Part shown: piece after piece, positions 52,786 through 61,290 of the stretch
Layout: each line of letters opens with the position of its first letter
Position numbering within the stretch: the first letter of the stretch is position 1
Assembly: GCF_009498275.1 (NCBI RefSeq)
Contig: NZ_CP045643.1
Span: forward strand, 868,001 to 932,000
Length of the DNA: 64,000 nucleotides
DNA from: Streptomyces fagopyri
GTDB taxonomy: Bacteria > Actinomycetota > Actinomycetes > Streptomycetales > Streptomycetaceae
Reading direction: 5' to 3'
The notes under the pieces: model-generated
The model's input: only the letters and a program-made list of their open reading frames with translations
Told to the model about the DNA's origin: nothing
Databases searched by the model: none
Translations under genes and position numbers: made by a program

Positions 52786-53295
52786 TCATGTCAGCGGGAC
52801 GAGGACCCGGATCGTCTTGCCGCCGCCCGGGGACGGTTCGACGGTGACCTCGCGGGCGAGGCGGATGATCAGGGGCCACCCGTACCCGTTCGGCCGGTAC
52901 CCCTCGGGAATGGACGCGAGGCCGAAGGCGCCGGCCGGCACGACGTCGCTGTTGTCGCGCACGGCCAGCCGGACACCCTCCTCGGTCGGCGTCGCCCGGA
53001 ATCCGGCCAGGCCCCCACCGTGCCGGATGGCGTTCGTGACCAGCTCCGAGACCACCAGGAGCAGGTCGACGACGGCCTCCTGACGCATCCCGTCCGCGGA
53101 TCTCCACTGTGCGCGCACGAGGGACCCCACATGGCTGCGTGCCGTCGCGGGGCTCGTCACCTCGGCGGCGTCGGCCGCCTGGGCCGCCGACTCCGAGGAT
53201 GCCGGCGGCCGGGTGGACCGCGCGGCGAGAGAGGCGCGCCGGAGTGCGTCGTTCTGGTCCGTGATGGTGATGTCCCTGCGTTCAGCTGCTCTCAT
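52786..53295 (-). CDS. Anti-sigma HATPase (RsbW-like)
   Basis: 169 aa from the ATG at 53293-53295, with GAGGGAA upstream; a longer start at 53325 is in frame. After an Ala/Ser-rich 45-residue lead, the GHKL core shows DLLLVVSELVTNAIRHGGGLA near 84-104, LAVRDNSDVVPAG near 116 and GYGWPLIIRLAREV near 140. It lies 46 bp downstream of the STAS gene on the same strand, so the two form an antagonist/anti-sigma pair. A short GC palindrome near 52737-52748 is the only terminator candidate before the desulfurase-like gene. Confidence 0.85.
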   Translation of the reverse strand: MRAAERRDITITDQNDALRRASLAARSTRPPASSESAAQAADAAEVTSPATARSHVGSLVRAQWRSADGMRQEAVVDLLLVVSELVTNAIRHGGGLAGFRATPTEEGVRLAVRDNSDVVPAGAFGLASIPEGYRPNGYGWPLIIRLAREVTVEPSPGGGKTIRVLVPLT

Positions 53296-53341
53296 ACGGT
53301 TCCCTCGCGGATTGCGCCCTGTCACGGGAGGTCGGCCGTGC

Positions 53342-53713
53342 TCATCGCCCGACCGTCGGATCCGGCACGGTCATCGCCGCCCGCACGCTGTCGGTGAGGA
53401 CGAAGAAGCCTTCCGTGCCCGTCACGTCGAACAGCCTCCTGACGATCTCTCTGAAGGGCCCGCACACCACCATGAACGTGCCGCAGGCCCGATGGGCACG
53501 CTGTGCTTCCAGGAGGACGTGCAGGATCGAGGAGTCCGCGAAGAGGGTCCCCGACAGGTCGACGACCGTGCGGGCGGCGCCCACCCGTCGCGCGAGATCA
53601 AGGGCTTCCTCCAGTTGGGGCGCGCTCTCGTGGTCGATGTCGCCCCCGACTCGCACCACGAACGCGTCTTGGGCCTCCGCGTACGTGACGGTGGCCTCCA
53701 ACTCGTCGGGCAT
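53342..53713 (-). CDS. STAS-domain protein with an atypical phosphosite
   Basis: 123 aa from the ATG at 53711-53713, 9 nt after AGAAAGAG; a GTG at 53749 would add 12 residues. The STAS fold is clear (VVRVGGDIDHESAPQLEEALDLARR, TVVDLSGTLFADSSILHVLLEAQRAH), but the usual D-S-x-G is ADSSILH, with Ile where Gly is expected after the second Ser, so the helix start differs from other antagonists here. First gene of a two-gene unit with the HATPase. Confidence 0.82.
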   Translation of the reverse strand: MPDELEATVTYAEAQDAFVVRVGGDIDHESAPQLEEALDLARRVGAARTVVDLSGTLFADSSILHVLLEAQRAHRACGTFMVVCGPFREIVRRLFDVTGTEGFFVLTDSVRAAMTVPDPTVGR

Positions 53714-53923
53714 CTGAACACTCTTTCTGGTCTGCTGGTGCAGGGGCACCCTGCCGGCCGGGCATCACGGGCATCACGAGTCCCATGGGTGTGACGGCGC
53801 GGAAGGAGTTCCCGGCTGCACGGCTGCGGATACGACGTCCATTCCGTGGGACCGGGCCACGCGGCGGCCGCGCCGCGTGGCGGCGACGGCTCGTGGCCCG
53901 GGGACCGTTCTCTGCGGCCGCCA

Positions 53924-54289
53924 TCAGGCGGGCTGCCTCGGCGGCAGGCTCCGGTAGTAGCTGCCGACCCGGGCGAGGTATTCGGGGTCCAGGGTCTCGC
54001 TGTCGGTCCGGAAGCGCGGCGCCGACTTGATCTCGTCCCGGGTGCATGCCATCGTCACCTTCTGCGCCTGGGAGTCGATGTCGGCGACGACACCCACGGG
54101 TACCAGGACGCTCTTTCCGAACACCCACACACCGGTGTCGACGACGAGATGACGCATCCCGGAATCGTCGGCCTGCCGGTCCACGTGTCCTATCGTTCCG
54201 TCGGTCGCCTCGACGGCGAACCCCGTGAGGTCCTGTGCCTCCGGGCCGCGGAAATGCGGCGCGTACGACCAAATTCTTTCGACCGTCAT
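53924..54289 (-). CDS. PRC-barrel domain protein
   Basis: 121 aa from the ATG at 54287-54289, behind a strong AGGAGGAAG. One PRC-barrel covers residues about 18-85 (DLTGFAVEATDGTIGHVDRQADDSGMRHLVVDTGVW, FGKSVLVPVGVVADIDSQAQKV), followed by a charged tail with YLARVGSYYRSLP. Stand-alone PRC-barrel proteins are widespread in actinobacteria and often belong to general stress regulons, but their molecular role is unknown. A SigB-type promoter candidate lies about 110 nt upstream. Confidence 0.85.
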   Translation of the reverse strand: MTVERIWSYAPHFRGPEAQDLTGFAVEATDGTIGHVDRQADDSGMRHLVVDTGVWVFGKSVLVPVGVVADIDSQAQKVTMACTRDEIKSAPRFRTDSETLDPEYLARVGSYYRSLPPRQPA

Positions 54290-54405
54290 CTTTTCTTCCT
54301 CCTGCGTAGCCGGTTCGCTCCGCCGGGAACTCACCCATGGGGAAACCCCGGTGGAGGGAGACCGCGGGAGGGTGAAACCGTCTCCAGCGTGCTCCAGAGC
54401 TGCAA

Positions 54406-54430
54406 TTACCCTGCTATCCGGATCGCATTC
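54406..54430 (-). promoter_or_regulatory. Putative SigB-type stress promoter of the PRC-barrel gene
   Basis: On the minus strand GAATG (54426-54430), a 14-nt spacer and GGGTAA (54406-54411) fit the Streptomyces SigB pattern GNNTN-N14/16-GGGTAY except for the last base. The rest of the gap 54290-54807 holds no supported gene. Confidence 0.45.
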
Positions 54431-54807
54431 GGCGGACATTCCGGCGCGTCGGCGTATTCGCCGTGGCGCGTGACAGCCGCGTACGGCCGTTCGAAAGGTC
54501 AGTCCCTGCCGGGTCGTCGCGCACCGCCGCGTACGGCGCGGGGCGTGGTGAGGTGGTGGAGCGGGCCGGGGTGCCCAGGAGCCGTTCCAGGGGCCGGCCG
54601 CTCCGCCGCCCAGTGCGCGCCGGTCCTCACCCGCACCGGGCGATCACGCCGGGCGGAACCGCCTCGGCGCCGGCGGCGGGTCCCAGGGTGCCCGGACCGC
54701 GGCGGCGGCACCACGCTCGTCGCCCGCGCGGACCGCCGGCCGGAAGCGGCCGCGGGCGCGTTCGGGCACGGCACCGTCGCGGCCGTCGCGGCGGACGGAC
54801 GGACTCG

Positions 54808-56574
54808 TCATGCGGTGTACCTGCCCCGGGAGCGGCCGTTCACCGCGCTCAGGTGCGCGTGGTGCGGTGCCGTGACCGCGACGGTCGCCATGTCGTCGTG
54901 GGCGCCGCGCCCGACCCACTGTGCGGCGAGCATCTGGACGTGCTCGACCACGGCCTCGGCGGGCAGGCCCGCGCAGCGGGCCAGCGCGGACTCCAGCCGC
55001 CGGACGCCGAACAGCTCGTCCCCCGACGGCCCGCCCCGCCCCTCGGTGATGCCGTCGGTGAAGAACAGGCAGGTCTCCCCCGGGGCCAGTTCGACCTGGG
55101 CCGTGGTGGAACCGATGTCCCAGAAGGCGCCGACCAGCGTTCCGCGCGTCTCGACCGTCTCGACCCGACCGTCGGCCCGGACGATCAGCGGAGCGGGATG
55201 TCCGGCGCTGGTGACCCGCAGCCGGACCGTCGCGCCGCTGCGGACGACGGAGGCCAGGGCCAGGGTGACGAAACGGGTGTGATGGGAGTTCATCAGCGCC
55301 CCGTTGAGCAGCCCCAGCAGCCGTTGATGGTCCCCGGCCAACGGCACGAGCGCCTGCACCGTGTTGCGGACCTTGCCCGTGAGCACCGCGGCGTCCAGGC
55401 CCTTGCCGCACACGTCACCGAGGACGACCAGGGACTCCTGCCCCTCGTCGGTGCCGGGATGGACGTCGTAGAAGTCGCCCCCCACACGGTCGGCCTGACC
55501 CGAGGGGAGGTATTTCCCGGCGAACTCCACACCGTGCACGCCGTGGAGCCGGGGTGGCAGGAGTTCACGCATCAGGGCCGTCGTGATGGCCGCCTGCTCC
55601 GCGTACATCCGGGCTGCCGACATCGCGGCACCCGCCCGGGAGGCGAAGAGGCGGGCGAAGGTCTCCTCACTCGCGGTGAAGGCCGGCCGGCGGCCGGAGC
55701 GCAGCAGCACGAGCGCGCCCGCCGGGACTCCGTGGCCTGGCAGGGGTGTCACGACGGCGGAGCCGACCGGATCCGTGAACCGGTCCGGGACGGCCCAGCG
55801 GGGAACGGCGGCCGGGTCGATCCAGGGCGACGGCACGGGCGGGAATCCGCGCAGGGCGTCGGTCAGACCGGGCAGTTGTTCCAGGTCGGCCCGGACCTGC
55901 CGGTGCACCACGTCGCCGTCGGGCCCGCAGTGCGCCAGCGGCACCTTCCCGCCGCGCGGCGGAGCGACGACCACGGCGGCGTCGGCGAGGTGTTCGGCGG
56001 CCAGGCGCGCGGTGACCTCCATGCAGCGCTCGACGTCGAGTGACGACAGCAGCGCGCTGGAGGCGTCGGCCAGGAACGCGGTACGCGTGCGTTCGCTCGC
56101 GAGTGCGTCCTCGGCGAGCCGCCGGTCGGTGTCGTCGACGAGCCACCACACCACGTCGCCGTCGTCCGTGCGGGTGGGACGTGCCTCGAAGGTCCGGTCG
56201 CCGACCGGGCCGTGGGCGGGACACGCCGATGGCGACGCGGACGACGCGGTCGATCCGGCGGCGTCACCGGTCTTCGCGGCGGGGGAACCGGTTCGGGCGT
56301 GCGCGTCCGCGATCCACTCCGGGACCACCCGGCGCAGCCACGCGCCGGGAACGGCGGTCGGGAACAGGGTGGCCGCCGCCTCGTTCACTTCGACGACGTC
56401 ACCGAACGGGTCGGCGACCAGGACGGGGTAGGGGGCGGCGCCCCACGTCGTACCGGAATGGATACCGCGCGGGCCGGCGGGAGGCTGCTGAGAAGTGTCC
56501 ACGAGCAAGGGCGCGTGACCGCGTGCCCACAACCTTCCTTCCGAGGACGGGAACAGTTGCCTTCCGGCAACCAT
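54808..56574 (-). CDS. PAS/GAF-sensing SpoIIE-type protein phosphatase
   Basis: 588 aa from the ATG at 56572-56574, which has only a weak binding site. Order: a PAS-like region (about 45-90, YPVLVADPFGDVVEVNEAA), a GAF-like region (165-330, starting after ASERTRTAFLADASSALLSSLD), then a PP2C/SpoIIE phosphatase (355-570) with ADRVGGDFYDV and VVLGDVCGKGLDAA metal motifs and HDDMATVAV near the end. There is no HATPase domain, unlike the 1387-aa protein. It would dephosphorylate STAS proteins such as the one at 53342, activating a sigma factor. Transcribed on the minus strand upstream of the PRC-barrel gene. Confidence 0.9.
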   Translation of the reverse strand: MVAGRQLFPSSEGRLWARGHAPLLVDTSQQPPAGPRGIHSGTTWGAAPYPVLVADPFGDVVEVNEAAATLFPTAVPGAWLRRVVPEWIADAHARTGSPAAKTGDAAGSTASSASPSACPAHGPVGDRTFEARPTRTDDGDVVWWLVDDTDRRLAEDALASERTRTAFLADASSALLSSLDVERCMEVTARLAAEHLADAAVVVAPPRGGKVPLAHCGPDGDVVHRQVRADLEQLPGLTDALRGFPPVPSPWIDPAAVPRWAVPDRFTDPVGSAVVTPLPGHGVPAGALVLLRSGRRPAFTASEETFARLFASRAGAAMSAARMYAEQAAITTALMRELLPPRLHGVHGVEFAGKYLPSGQADRVGGDFYDVHPGTDEGQESLVVLGDVCGKGLDAAVLTGKVRNTVQALVPLAGDHQRLLGLLNGALMNSHHTRFVTLALASVVRSGATVRLRVTSAGHPAPLIVRADGRVETVETRGTLVGAFWDIGSTTAQVELAPGETCLFFTDGITEGRGGPSGDELFGVRRLESALARCAGLPAEAVVEHVQMLAAQWVGRGAHDDMATVAVTAPHHAHLSAVNGRSRGRYTA

Positions 56575-56667
56575 CTCGTGCCGGCCCGCGTCACGGCAAG
56601 TCGCCCGCCGCGGGTCCCGTCAGGCCCCACGGGCCGGCCCCGTTCGCGTATCCCCGCCCGCCCCGGG

Positions 56668-56844
56668 TCAGCGCCTGCGGCCACGGGCCGCCCAGCCACT
56701 GCCGATCCCGGCCACGTGGAGGGCGAGCAGCGCGAGGCCTATGAGCATGACATTTGTTGACGTGAACACGTCATTCGTTGAGATGTCCGCGGCGTTGATC
56801 AGGAACGCGATGAACAGCAGGACCGCCGCGACGATGCCGAGCAT
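56668..56844 (-). CDS. Small two-helix membrane protein
   Basis: 58 aa from the ATG at 56842-56844 with GAGGAG 6 nt upstream. Two hydrophobic helices (about 2-18 and 32-49) are joined by DISTNDVFTSTN, with a basic end RGRRR. Small proteins like this are common in Streptomyces near stress genes. No molecular role is known. Confidence 0.75.
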   Translation of the reverse strand: MLGIVAAVLLFIAFLINAADISTNDVFTSTNVMLIGLALLALHVAGIGSGWAARGRRR

Positions 56845-57021
56845 GATGTCTCCTCTTCCGAAGTACTGGTGACGTCCGGATGCCCCCAAGACGCCCGCCG
56901 ACACAACCTCGCCGCCGCCCTCGTCGGCCGCCCGGGAGGAATGCGGGCAACTCGGGCGCCGAGCGCGCGAGGGCGCGCCCGGCGAAGGGGACACCTGCGC
57001 CGGGCGCGCCCTGCCGCACCC

Positions 57022-57591
57022 TCAGGAGACGACGGGTTCGGGCGCCCCTTCACGCTCCGGCGCCCCCGGCTCCCGGTCCGCACCGGCGACCCGCCAGAGG
57101 GACTCCTCCCGCACCACGAGTCCCTGGTCGGCCAGCCCCTTCAGATGCCGCAGGACGGTGGCCTCCTGGAAGCCGACGGCCGCGCAGAGTTCGTCCAGGC
57201 CCGACCCCTTCACACCGGTGACGGCCAACTGCTCCCACGTACGCACCGCATGGCGGCTCAGTCCGCTCTCCCGCACCCTTCGCAGAACGGCGGGCTGCTC
57301 CTCGTCCCCCTGGCTCTGTTCCGGAAGCGGGGCACGGGCGGCCACGGACACGCCCTCGCCCCCGGTCGCCGGTGCCTCGCGACCCGCCCTCGCTTCCTCA
57401 CGACCGCCCGCCGGTTCCCCACGACCTGCCACCAGCGTCTCGCGGCCGGTCGCCGGCGTCCCGGGACCGGCCGTCACTTCCTCACGACCGGCCGTCGCCG
57501 GTGGCACGGCACGCGGCGCCCCGGCCCGTCCGACCGGACGCGGCGTCATGTTCACCGTGCGGTGCCTGCGCCCCTTGCGGTGTCGGCTCAT
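57022..57591 (-). CDS. Winged-helix protein with repeat-rich N-terminus
   Basis: 189 aa from the ATG at 57589-57591, just after GAGGAA. The first about 90 residues are a Gly/Ala/Arg-rich, probably disordered stretch with loose repeats (GREEVTAGPGTPATGRET and variants). Residues about 100-170 look like a winged helix: VLRRVRESGLSRHAVRTWEQLAV, SGLDELCAAVGFQEATVLRHLKGLADQGLVVREESLWRVA. It may bind DNA. I do not recognise the exact family. Divergent from the small hydrophobic protein and dps. Confidence 0.65.
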   Translation of the reverse strand: MSRHRKGRRHRTVNMTPRPVGRAGAPRAVPPATAGREEVTAGPGTPATGRETLVAGRGEPAGGREEARAGREAPATGGEGVSVAARAPLPEQSQGDEEQPAVLRRVRESGLSRHAVRTWEQLAVTGVKGSGLDELCAAVGFQEATVLRHLKGLADQGLVVREESLWRVAGADREPGAPEREGAPEPVVS

Positions 57592-57912
57592 CGGTTCCTC
57601 ATCTCCGCATCGACGATGCTCACGATCAGGACAACGAGCCAGTCACCAGAAAGTCGTTCAGCCGTTCGAATGACGTCTGGGCCGGTCCCGCACGGGCCGC
57701 CGCACCCACGTCCAGCCTCTCCGGACGGGTCCCAACGGCTGTTCCCACGGCCGTCGTCGAGCCCCGCCACCCGGGTCCGCGCGTACCGTTCGGTCCGCTC
57801 CCCCGGCGGTACGCGCCGCACCGGCCCGCGCTTCATCGAGAGCGGACGTCCATGGCACGCGCCCCGGCCGCTCCCGTCCGCCTCCCGGTCGGAGCCGCGT
57901 CGTGACCGCCGC

Positions 57913-57968
57913 CCGTGCTCCGTGCTCCGTGCTCCGTGCTCCGCGCCCCGCGCCCCGCGCCCCGCGCC
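57913..57968. repeat. Eight tandem heptamers (CCGTGCT x4, CCGCGCC x4)
   Basis: Four CCGTGCT units are followed directly by four CCGCGCC units, all in phase. They lie in the 536-bp divergent gap 57592-58127, which holds no other supported feature. Confidence 0.9.
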
Positions 57969-58127
57969 TGATCCTGCCCCCCGTATCCGCCCCCGCCCCC
58001 CTCCTCGTCCTTCTCCTCGCGCTCGTCACGGGCGTGATCCGGTATCGGCGCCATCGGGGCGAGCAGGCCCGGGGGAATGTGTGGCCCAAAAGAACCGGGG
58101 CACTCGCGGCCCTGGAGGTTGATATCG

Positions 58128-58298
58128 ATGGTTCCCCTGCTCGTGGTTCTTCTGCTCGCCCTGCTGCTTTTCGGCGCCGGCTTCGCCGTCCAGGCCCTGT
58201 GGTGGATCGCTGTCATCGTGCTGGCCGTCTGGCTGCTCGGTTTCGTGGTACGTCCCGGAGCGGCCGGCGGCCGCCGTGGACGCTGGTACCGCTGGTAG
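58128..58298 (+). CDS. Small hydrophobic membrane protein
   Basis: 56 aa, ATG 58128, GGAGG 9 nt upstream. Almost entirely hydrophobic (VPLLVVLLLALLLFGAGFAV, then LWWIAVIVLAVWLLGFVV) with a short basic tail GRRGRWYRW. It matches a common Streptomyces 'hydrophobic protein' type of unknown role. Located 63 bp before dps and likely co-transcribed. Confidence 0.8.
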   Translation: MVPLLVVLLLALLLFGAGFAVQALWWIAVIVLAVWLLGFVVRPGAAGGRRGRWYRW

Positions 58299-58361
58299 CC
58301 ACGCCGCCGACGCGACATCCGAGAACGCCCCCAGGGAATACGACGCGAGAGAAAGAATGAA

Positions 58362-58940
58362 ATGACGGCTTCTTCCACAACCCCGAACTACACGGTCCCC
58401 GGAATCAGCACGAGCGACGGTGGCAGGATCATCGATCTGCTCCGTACGCGGCTGCACGCCCTCAACGACCTTTCCCTCACGCTGAAGCACATTCACTGGA
58501 ACGTCGTGGGCCCGCATTTCATCGCCGTGCACGAAATGCTGGACCCGCAGGTGGAGTCGGTACGGGGCATGGCCGACGACGCCGCCGAGCGCGTCTCCGC
58601 CCTCGGCGGGGTGCCCCAGGGCACCCCGGGGGTCCTGGTGTCCGAGCGCACCTGGGACGACTACAGCGTCGGCCGGGCGGACGCGATCGCCCACCTCGGC
58701 GCCCTCGACCTGGTCTACACGGGGATCATCGAGGAGCACCGCGCCGCCGTCGCCGAGATCGGCAAGATCGATCCGGTGACCGAGGACCTCCTCATCGGAC
58801 AACTGCGCTCTCTGGAGCAGTTCCAGTGGTTCGTGCGCGCCCATCTCGAAAGCTCCGGCGGAACCCTGGCGACCGCCACCGCGCGTACGGAGGGCCAGGC
58901 GGCGCGGCTCGCCCAGCAGAGCGGCGAGAAGCAGCGGTAG
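58362..58940 (+). CDS. dps: Dps-family ferritin-like DNA-protection protein
   Basis: 192 aa, ATG 58362, GAGAGAAAG upstream. Four-helix Dps fold with the ferroxidase residues split between subunits as expected: LKHIHWNVVGPHFIAVHEMLDPQVESVRGMADDAAERV near residues 40-78 (His and Asp/Glu ligands). The N-terminal and C-terminal tails are longer than in E. coli Dps, as in other Streptomyces Dps proteins, where tails affect DNA binding and assembly. Stores iron and protects DNA from peroxide in stationary phase and spores. Followed by a strong terminator. Confidence 0.93.
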   Translation: MTASSTTPNYTVPGISTSDGGRIIDLLRTRLHALNDLSLTLKHIHWNVVGPHFIAVHEMLDPQVESVRGMADDAAERVSALGGVPQGTPGVLVSERTWDDYSVGRADAIAHLGALDLVYTGIIEEHRAAVAEIGKIDPVTEDLLIGQLRSLEQFQWFVRAHLESSGGTLATATARTEGQAARLAQQSGEKQR

Positions 58941-58960
58941 CCGGCGGACACTTTCCCGGG

Positions 58961-58999
58961 GCGAGGGCCCGGACCCGTGCCAGGGGTCCGGGCCCTCGC
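58961..58999 (+). terminator. Terminator between dps and the MEDS gene
   Basis: A perfect 16-bp stem (58961-58976 / 58984-58999) with loop GTGCCAG stands between two convergent genes and can serve both strands. Confidence 0.85.
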
Positions 59000-59039
59000 C
59001 GTTGCCCGCCGACGGGCCGCGGACGCCGGGCGGACGCGG

Positions 59040-60002
59040 TCAGTGCAGGGCGACGTAGCTGCGTACGGTGGTGCCGACCGTGCCGGTGTGGACGCGGACC
59101 AGGTCCGACACGAAGTTGACCAGGAAGAGGCCGCGACCGCCGAGCTGGTCGGGGCGCACCGGGTGCCGGCCGGCCAGCGGATCCGCCAGTCGCCCCTCGT
59201 CCCGCACCTCACAGACGATCTGCCCGCTCTCCGCCCAGATCCGCAACGTTCCCGAGCCGCCTCCGTGCACCACGCTGTTGGTCGTCAGTTCCGCGACGAC
59301 GAGGTTCAGGTCCTGCAGCCGGGCCCGCGCCATCCCGAGATCCCGCGCCACGCGCAGCGCGAAGTCGCGCGCGACCGGCAGGGCCCCCGCGTCGAAGCGG
59401 ACGGCCGCCGCCCCGGGCGGGCAGCGCAGCACCTCGTTGCACCGTGCGAGGGCGCGCTCGGGATCGTAGGCAGGGCTGACGCTCCACCGGCCGTCGCTGA
59501 TCACCACGGGGTGCGTGGCGCGGGCGTCGGCGAGCACGTCGCGGGAGAGGGCCCGTGCGTCGTAGGGGCACAGGATCGTGGCCTCGCGTCCGCCGAACGC
59601 CGTGTTGATCAGGGCTTCGTGCTGGACGCACGCGGGGTACTCGGTCGCGGTGCGGCCGTGCCAGACCGGTTCCCCGATGATGCGCACCCGGCGGTGGGGA
59701 TGGGCGTCGGCGAACGCGCGCAGGACCGAGGGGATGATCCGGCCGGGGTTGCGGCCCGCGCGGGTCATGTCGATCCAACGGACCCCGTCGGCACGGGAAC
59801 CGAGTTCCGCCCTGATGGGTTCCAGCCGGGTCGCGGGCACGGCCACCGCCACGGGCTGCCCCGCGGCCACACCCTCGGTCACGAAGTCCACCGCCGCGGC
59901 CAGGTACTCCCGGTCGGAACGGTAGAAGAACGCGGGGTGGGCGAAGGCGTCCGCCCGGGACCGCGAGGACAGCTCCAGGTCTTCTCCCCGCTCCATGTCC
60001 AC
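59040..60002 (-). CDS. MEDS sensor domain fused to anti-sigma HATPase
   Basis: 320 aa from the GTG at 60000-60002 (GGGGTGA upstream); ATG 59996 is an alternative. Residues about 20-185 read as a MEDS (DcmR-type sensory) domain, starting HPAFFYRSDREYLAAAVDFVTEGVAAGQPVAVAV and with AFGGREATILCPYDAR. Residues about 195-318 are an RsbW-like HATPase: LNLVVAELTTNSVVHGGGSG near 233, VCEVRDEGRLADPL near 260 and LGGRGLFLVNFVSDLV near 285. It is divergent from a SigB/F-type sigma gene 238 bp away, making it the prime candidate anti-sigma or kinase of that sigma. Confidence 0.88.
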   Translation of the reverse strand: MDMERGEDLELSSRSRADAFAHPAFFYRSDREYLAAAVDFVTEGVAAGQPVAVAVPATRLEPIRAELGSRADGVRWIDMTRAGRNPGRIIPSVLRAFADAHPHRRVRIIGEPVWHGRTATEYPACVQHEALINTAFGGREATILCPYDARALSRDVLADARATHPVVISDGRWSVSPAYDPERALARCNEVLRCPPGAAAVRFDAGALPVARDFALRVARDLGMARARLQDLNLVVAELTTNSVVHGGGSGTLRIWAESGQIVCEVRDEGRLADPLAGRHPVRPDQLGGRGLFLVNFVSDLVRVHTGTVGTTVRSYVALH

Positions 60003-60240
60003 TCGATCACCCCGAAGGCCATTTTACGCAAGCGCTGTCGCTCCCGGCCCGGCACCCGCCGTCCACTGGAACGGGGCGCATCCGAAAGGCCCGTCCGGCG
60101 GGAAGGAGTGGTGGAACCGGCTCGGCACGCCCGGGAGCGAACAAGTTTCAGAATTTCGGTGTGTTGGCCGGCATGACTCGCATGAGGCAGGGCAGACGAG
60201 CCCTGTCTTCAGTTCCTTCGGACGATTTGGGGTGGACCGC

Positions 60241-61122
60241 ATGGCAGCCGTGACGGCAGCGATGGGAACGGGCACGGCACGGCATGCGGTGACGACCGAG
60301 GGGGAGGCGCTCCCCTTCATCAACGAGCCTCTGAAGGTCAGCCCGAAGGACGCGCGCACCCTGTCGCGTCAGTTCTTCGACCGGCTGGCGGTGCTGGAGG
60401 AAGGCACCCACGATTACCAGTACGCGCGCAACACCCTCATAGAGATGAACCTCTCGCTGGTGCGGTACGCGGCGGCCCGCTTCCGCAGCCGCAACCAGGA
60501 CGAGATGGAGGACATCGTCCAGGTCGGCACGATCGGGCTCATCAAGGCGATCGACCGGTTCGAACTCACCCGCGAGGTCGAGTTCACCTCCTTCGCCGTC
60601 CCGTACATCGTCGGCGAGATCAAGCGCTTCTTCCGCGACACCAGCTGGGCCGTCCACGTGCCCCGGCGTCTGCAGGAAGCCCGCATCGAACTGGCCAAGG
60701 CGACCGAGGAGCTGCGGACCCGTCTGGGCCGGACACCGACCACGCGCGAGCTGTCCGAGCTGATGTCCCTCTCCGAGGAGGAGGTCATCGAGGCCCGCAA
60801 GGCCTCCAACGGCTACAACTCCTCGTCCCTGGACGCCGCGCTCACGGCCGACAACGGCGCGGACGGGGAGAGCGTGCTGGCGGACTTCATCGGCGAGGAC
60901 GACCCCGCGCTCGAACTGGTCGAGGACTTCAACTCCCTGGCGCCGCTGATCGCCGGCCTCGACGAGCGTCAGCGCCGCATCATCCACATGCGTTTCGTCG
61001 AGGAGCGCACCCAGGCCCAGATCGGCGAGGAGCTCGGCATCTCGCAGATGCACGTCTCGCGTCTGATCACCCGCATCCTGAAGCGACTGCGCAGCGGACT
61101 GCTCGACCCGTCGGTCGCCTGA
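60241..61122 (+). CDS. SigB/SigF-type RNA polymerase sigma factor
   Basis: 293 aa from the ATG at 60241; an in-frame GTG lies 9 nt before it. Group 3 sigma with region 2 (MNLSLVRYAAARF, EDIVQVGTIGLIKAIDRFELTREVEFTSFAVPYIVGEIKRFFRD, residues 77-138), region 3 (RRLQEARIELAKATEELRTRLGRTPTTRELSELM) and region 4 (GLDERQRRIIHMRFVEERTQAQIGEELGISQMHVSRLITRILKRLR, 240-285). It belongs to the stress/sporulation SigB/F/G family, known to be held by RsbW-like anti-sigmas and freed by STAS antagonists, both abundant in this window. The exact paralogue cannot be told without a tree. Confidence 0.92.
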   Translation: MAAVTAAMGTGTARHAVTTEGEALPFINEPLKVSPKDARTLSRQFFDRLAVLEEGTHDYQYARNTLIEMNLSLVRYAAARFRSRNQDEMEDIVQVGTIGLIKAIDRFELTREVEFTSFAVPYIVGEIKRFFRDTSWAVHVPRRLQEARIELAKATEELRTRLGRTPTTRELSELMSLSEEEVIEARKASNGYNSSSLDAALTADNGADGESVLADFIGEDDPALELVEDFNSLAPLIAGLDERQRRIIHMRFVEERTQAQIGEELGISQMHVSRLITRILKRLRSGLLDPSVA

Positions 61123-61145
61123 CACACCGGGCTCCGTCCCGGGCC

Positions 61146-61207
61146 CGTCATGCCGGGGGTCTTTCCCGCACCGGAATTCCGGTGCGGGAAAGACCCCCGG
61201 CATGACG
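61146..61207 (+). terminator. Perfect 62-bp palindrome after the sigma gene
   Basis: Bases 61146-61176 are exactly the reverse complement of 61177-61207, with no loop, centred on GGAATTCC. It lies 24 bp past the sigma stop, so it should act as a very strong terminator. It can also form a cruciform. Confidence 0.85.
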
Positions 61208-61249
61208 CGTTCCCGAGTGTCTCCGACTACGCGCCGGCGCCCCGCAGAA

Positions 61250-61290
61250 CGGCCCCGCCCGCAGTCGGGGGGTGACTGCGGGCGGGGCCG
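61250..61290. terminator. Second strong hairpin between the sigma and EF-G genes
   Basis: A 17-bp perfect stem (61250-61266 / 61274-61290) with the loop GGGGGGT. The convergent EF-G gene stops about 595 bp away. The sequence 61291-61814 is repeat-like GC-rich DNA without a supported gene. Confidence 0.75.

Noticed and set aside
54499..54774. Minus-strand open frame of 91 codons between the PRC-barrel and phosphatase genes
   Set aside because: Arg/Pro-rich composition, no ribosome binding site and no motif; typical of a spurious high-GC frame.
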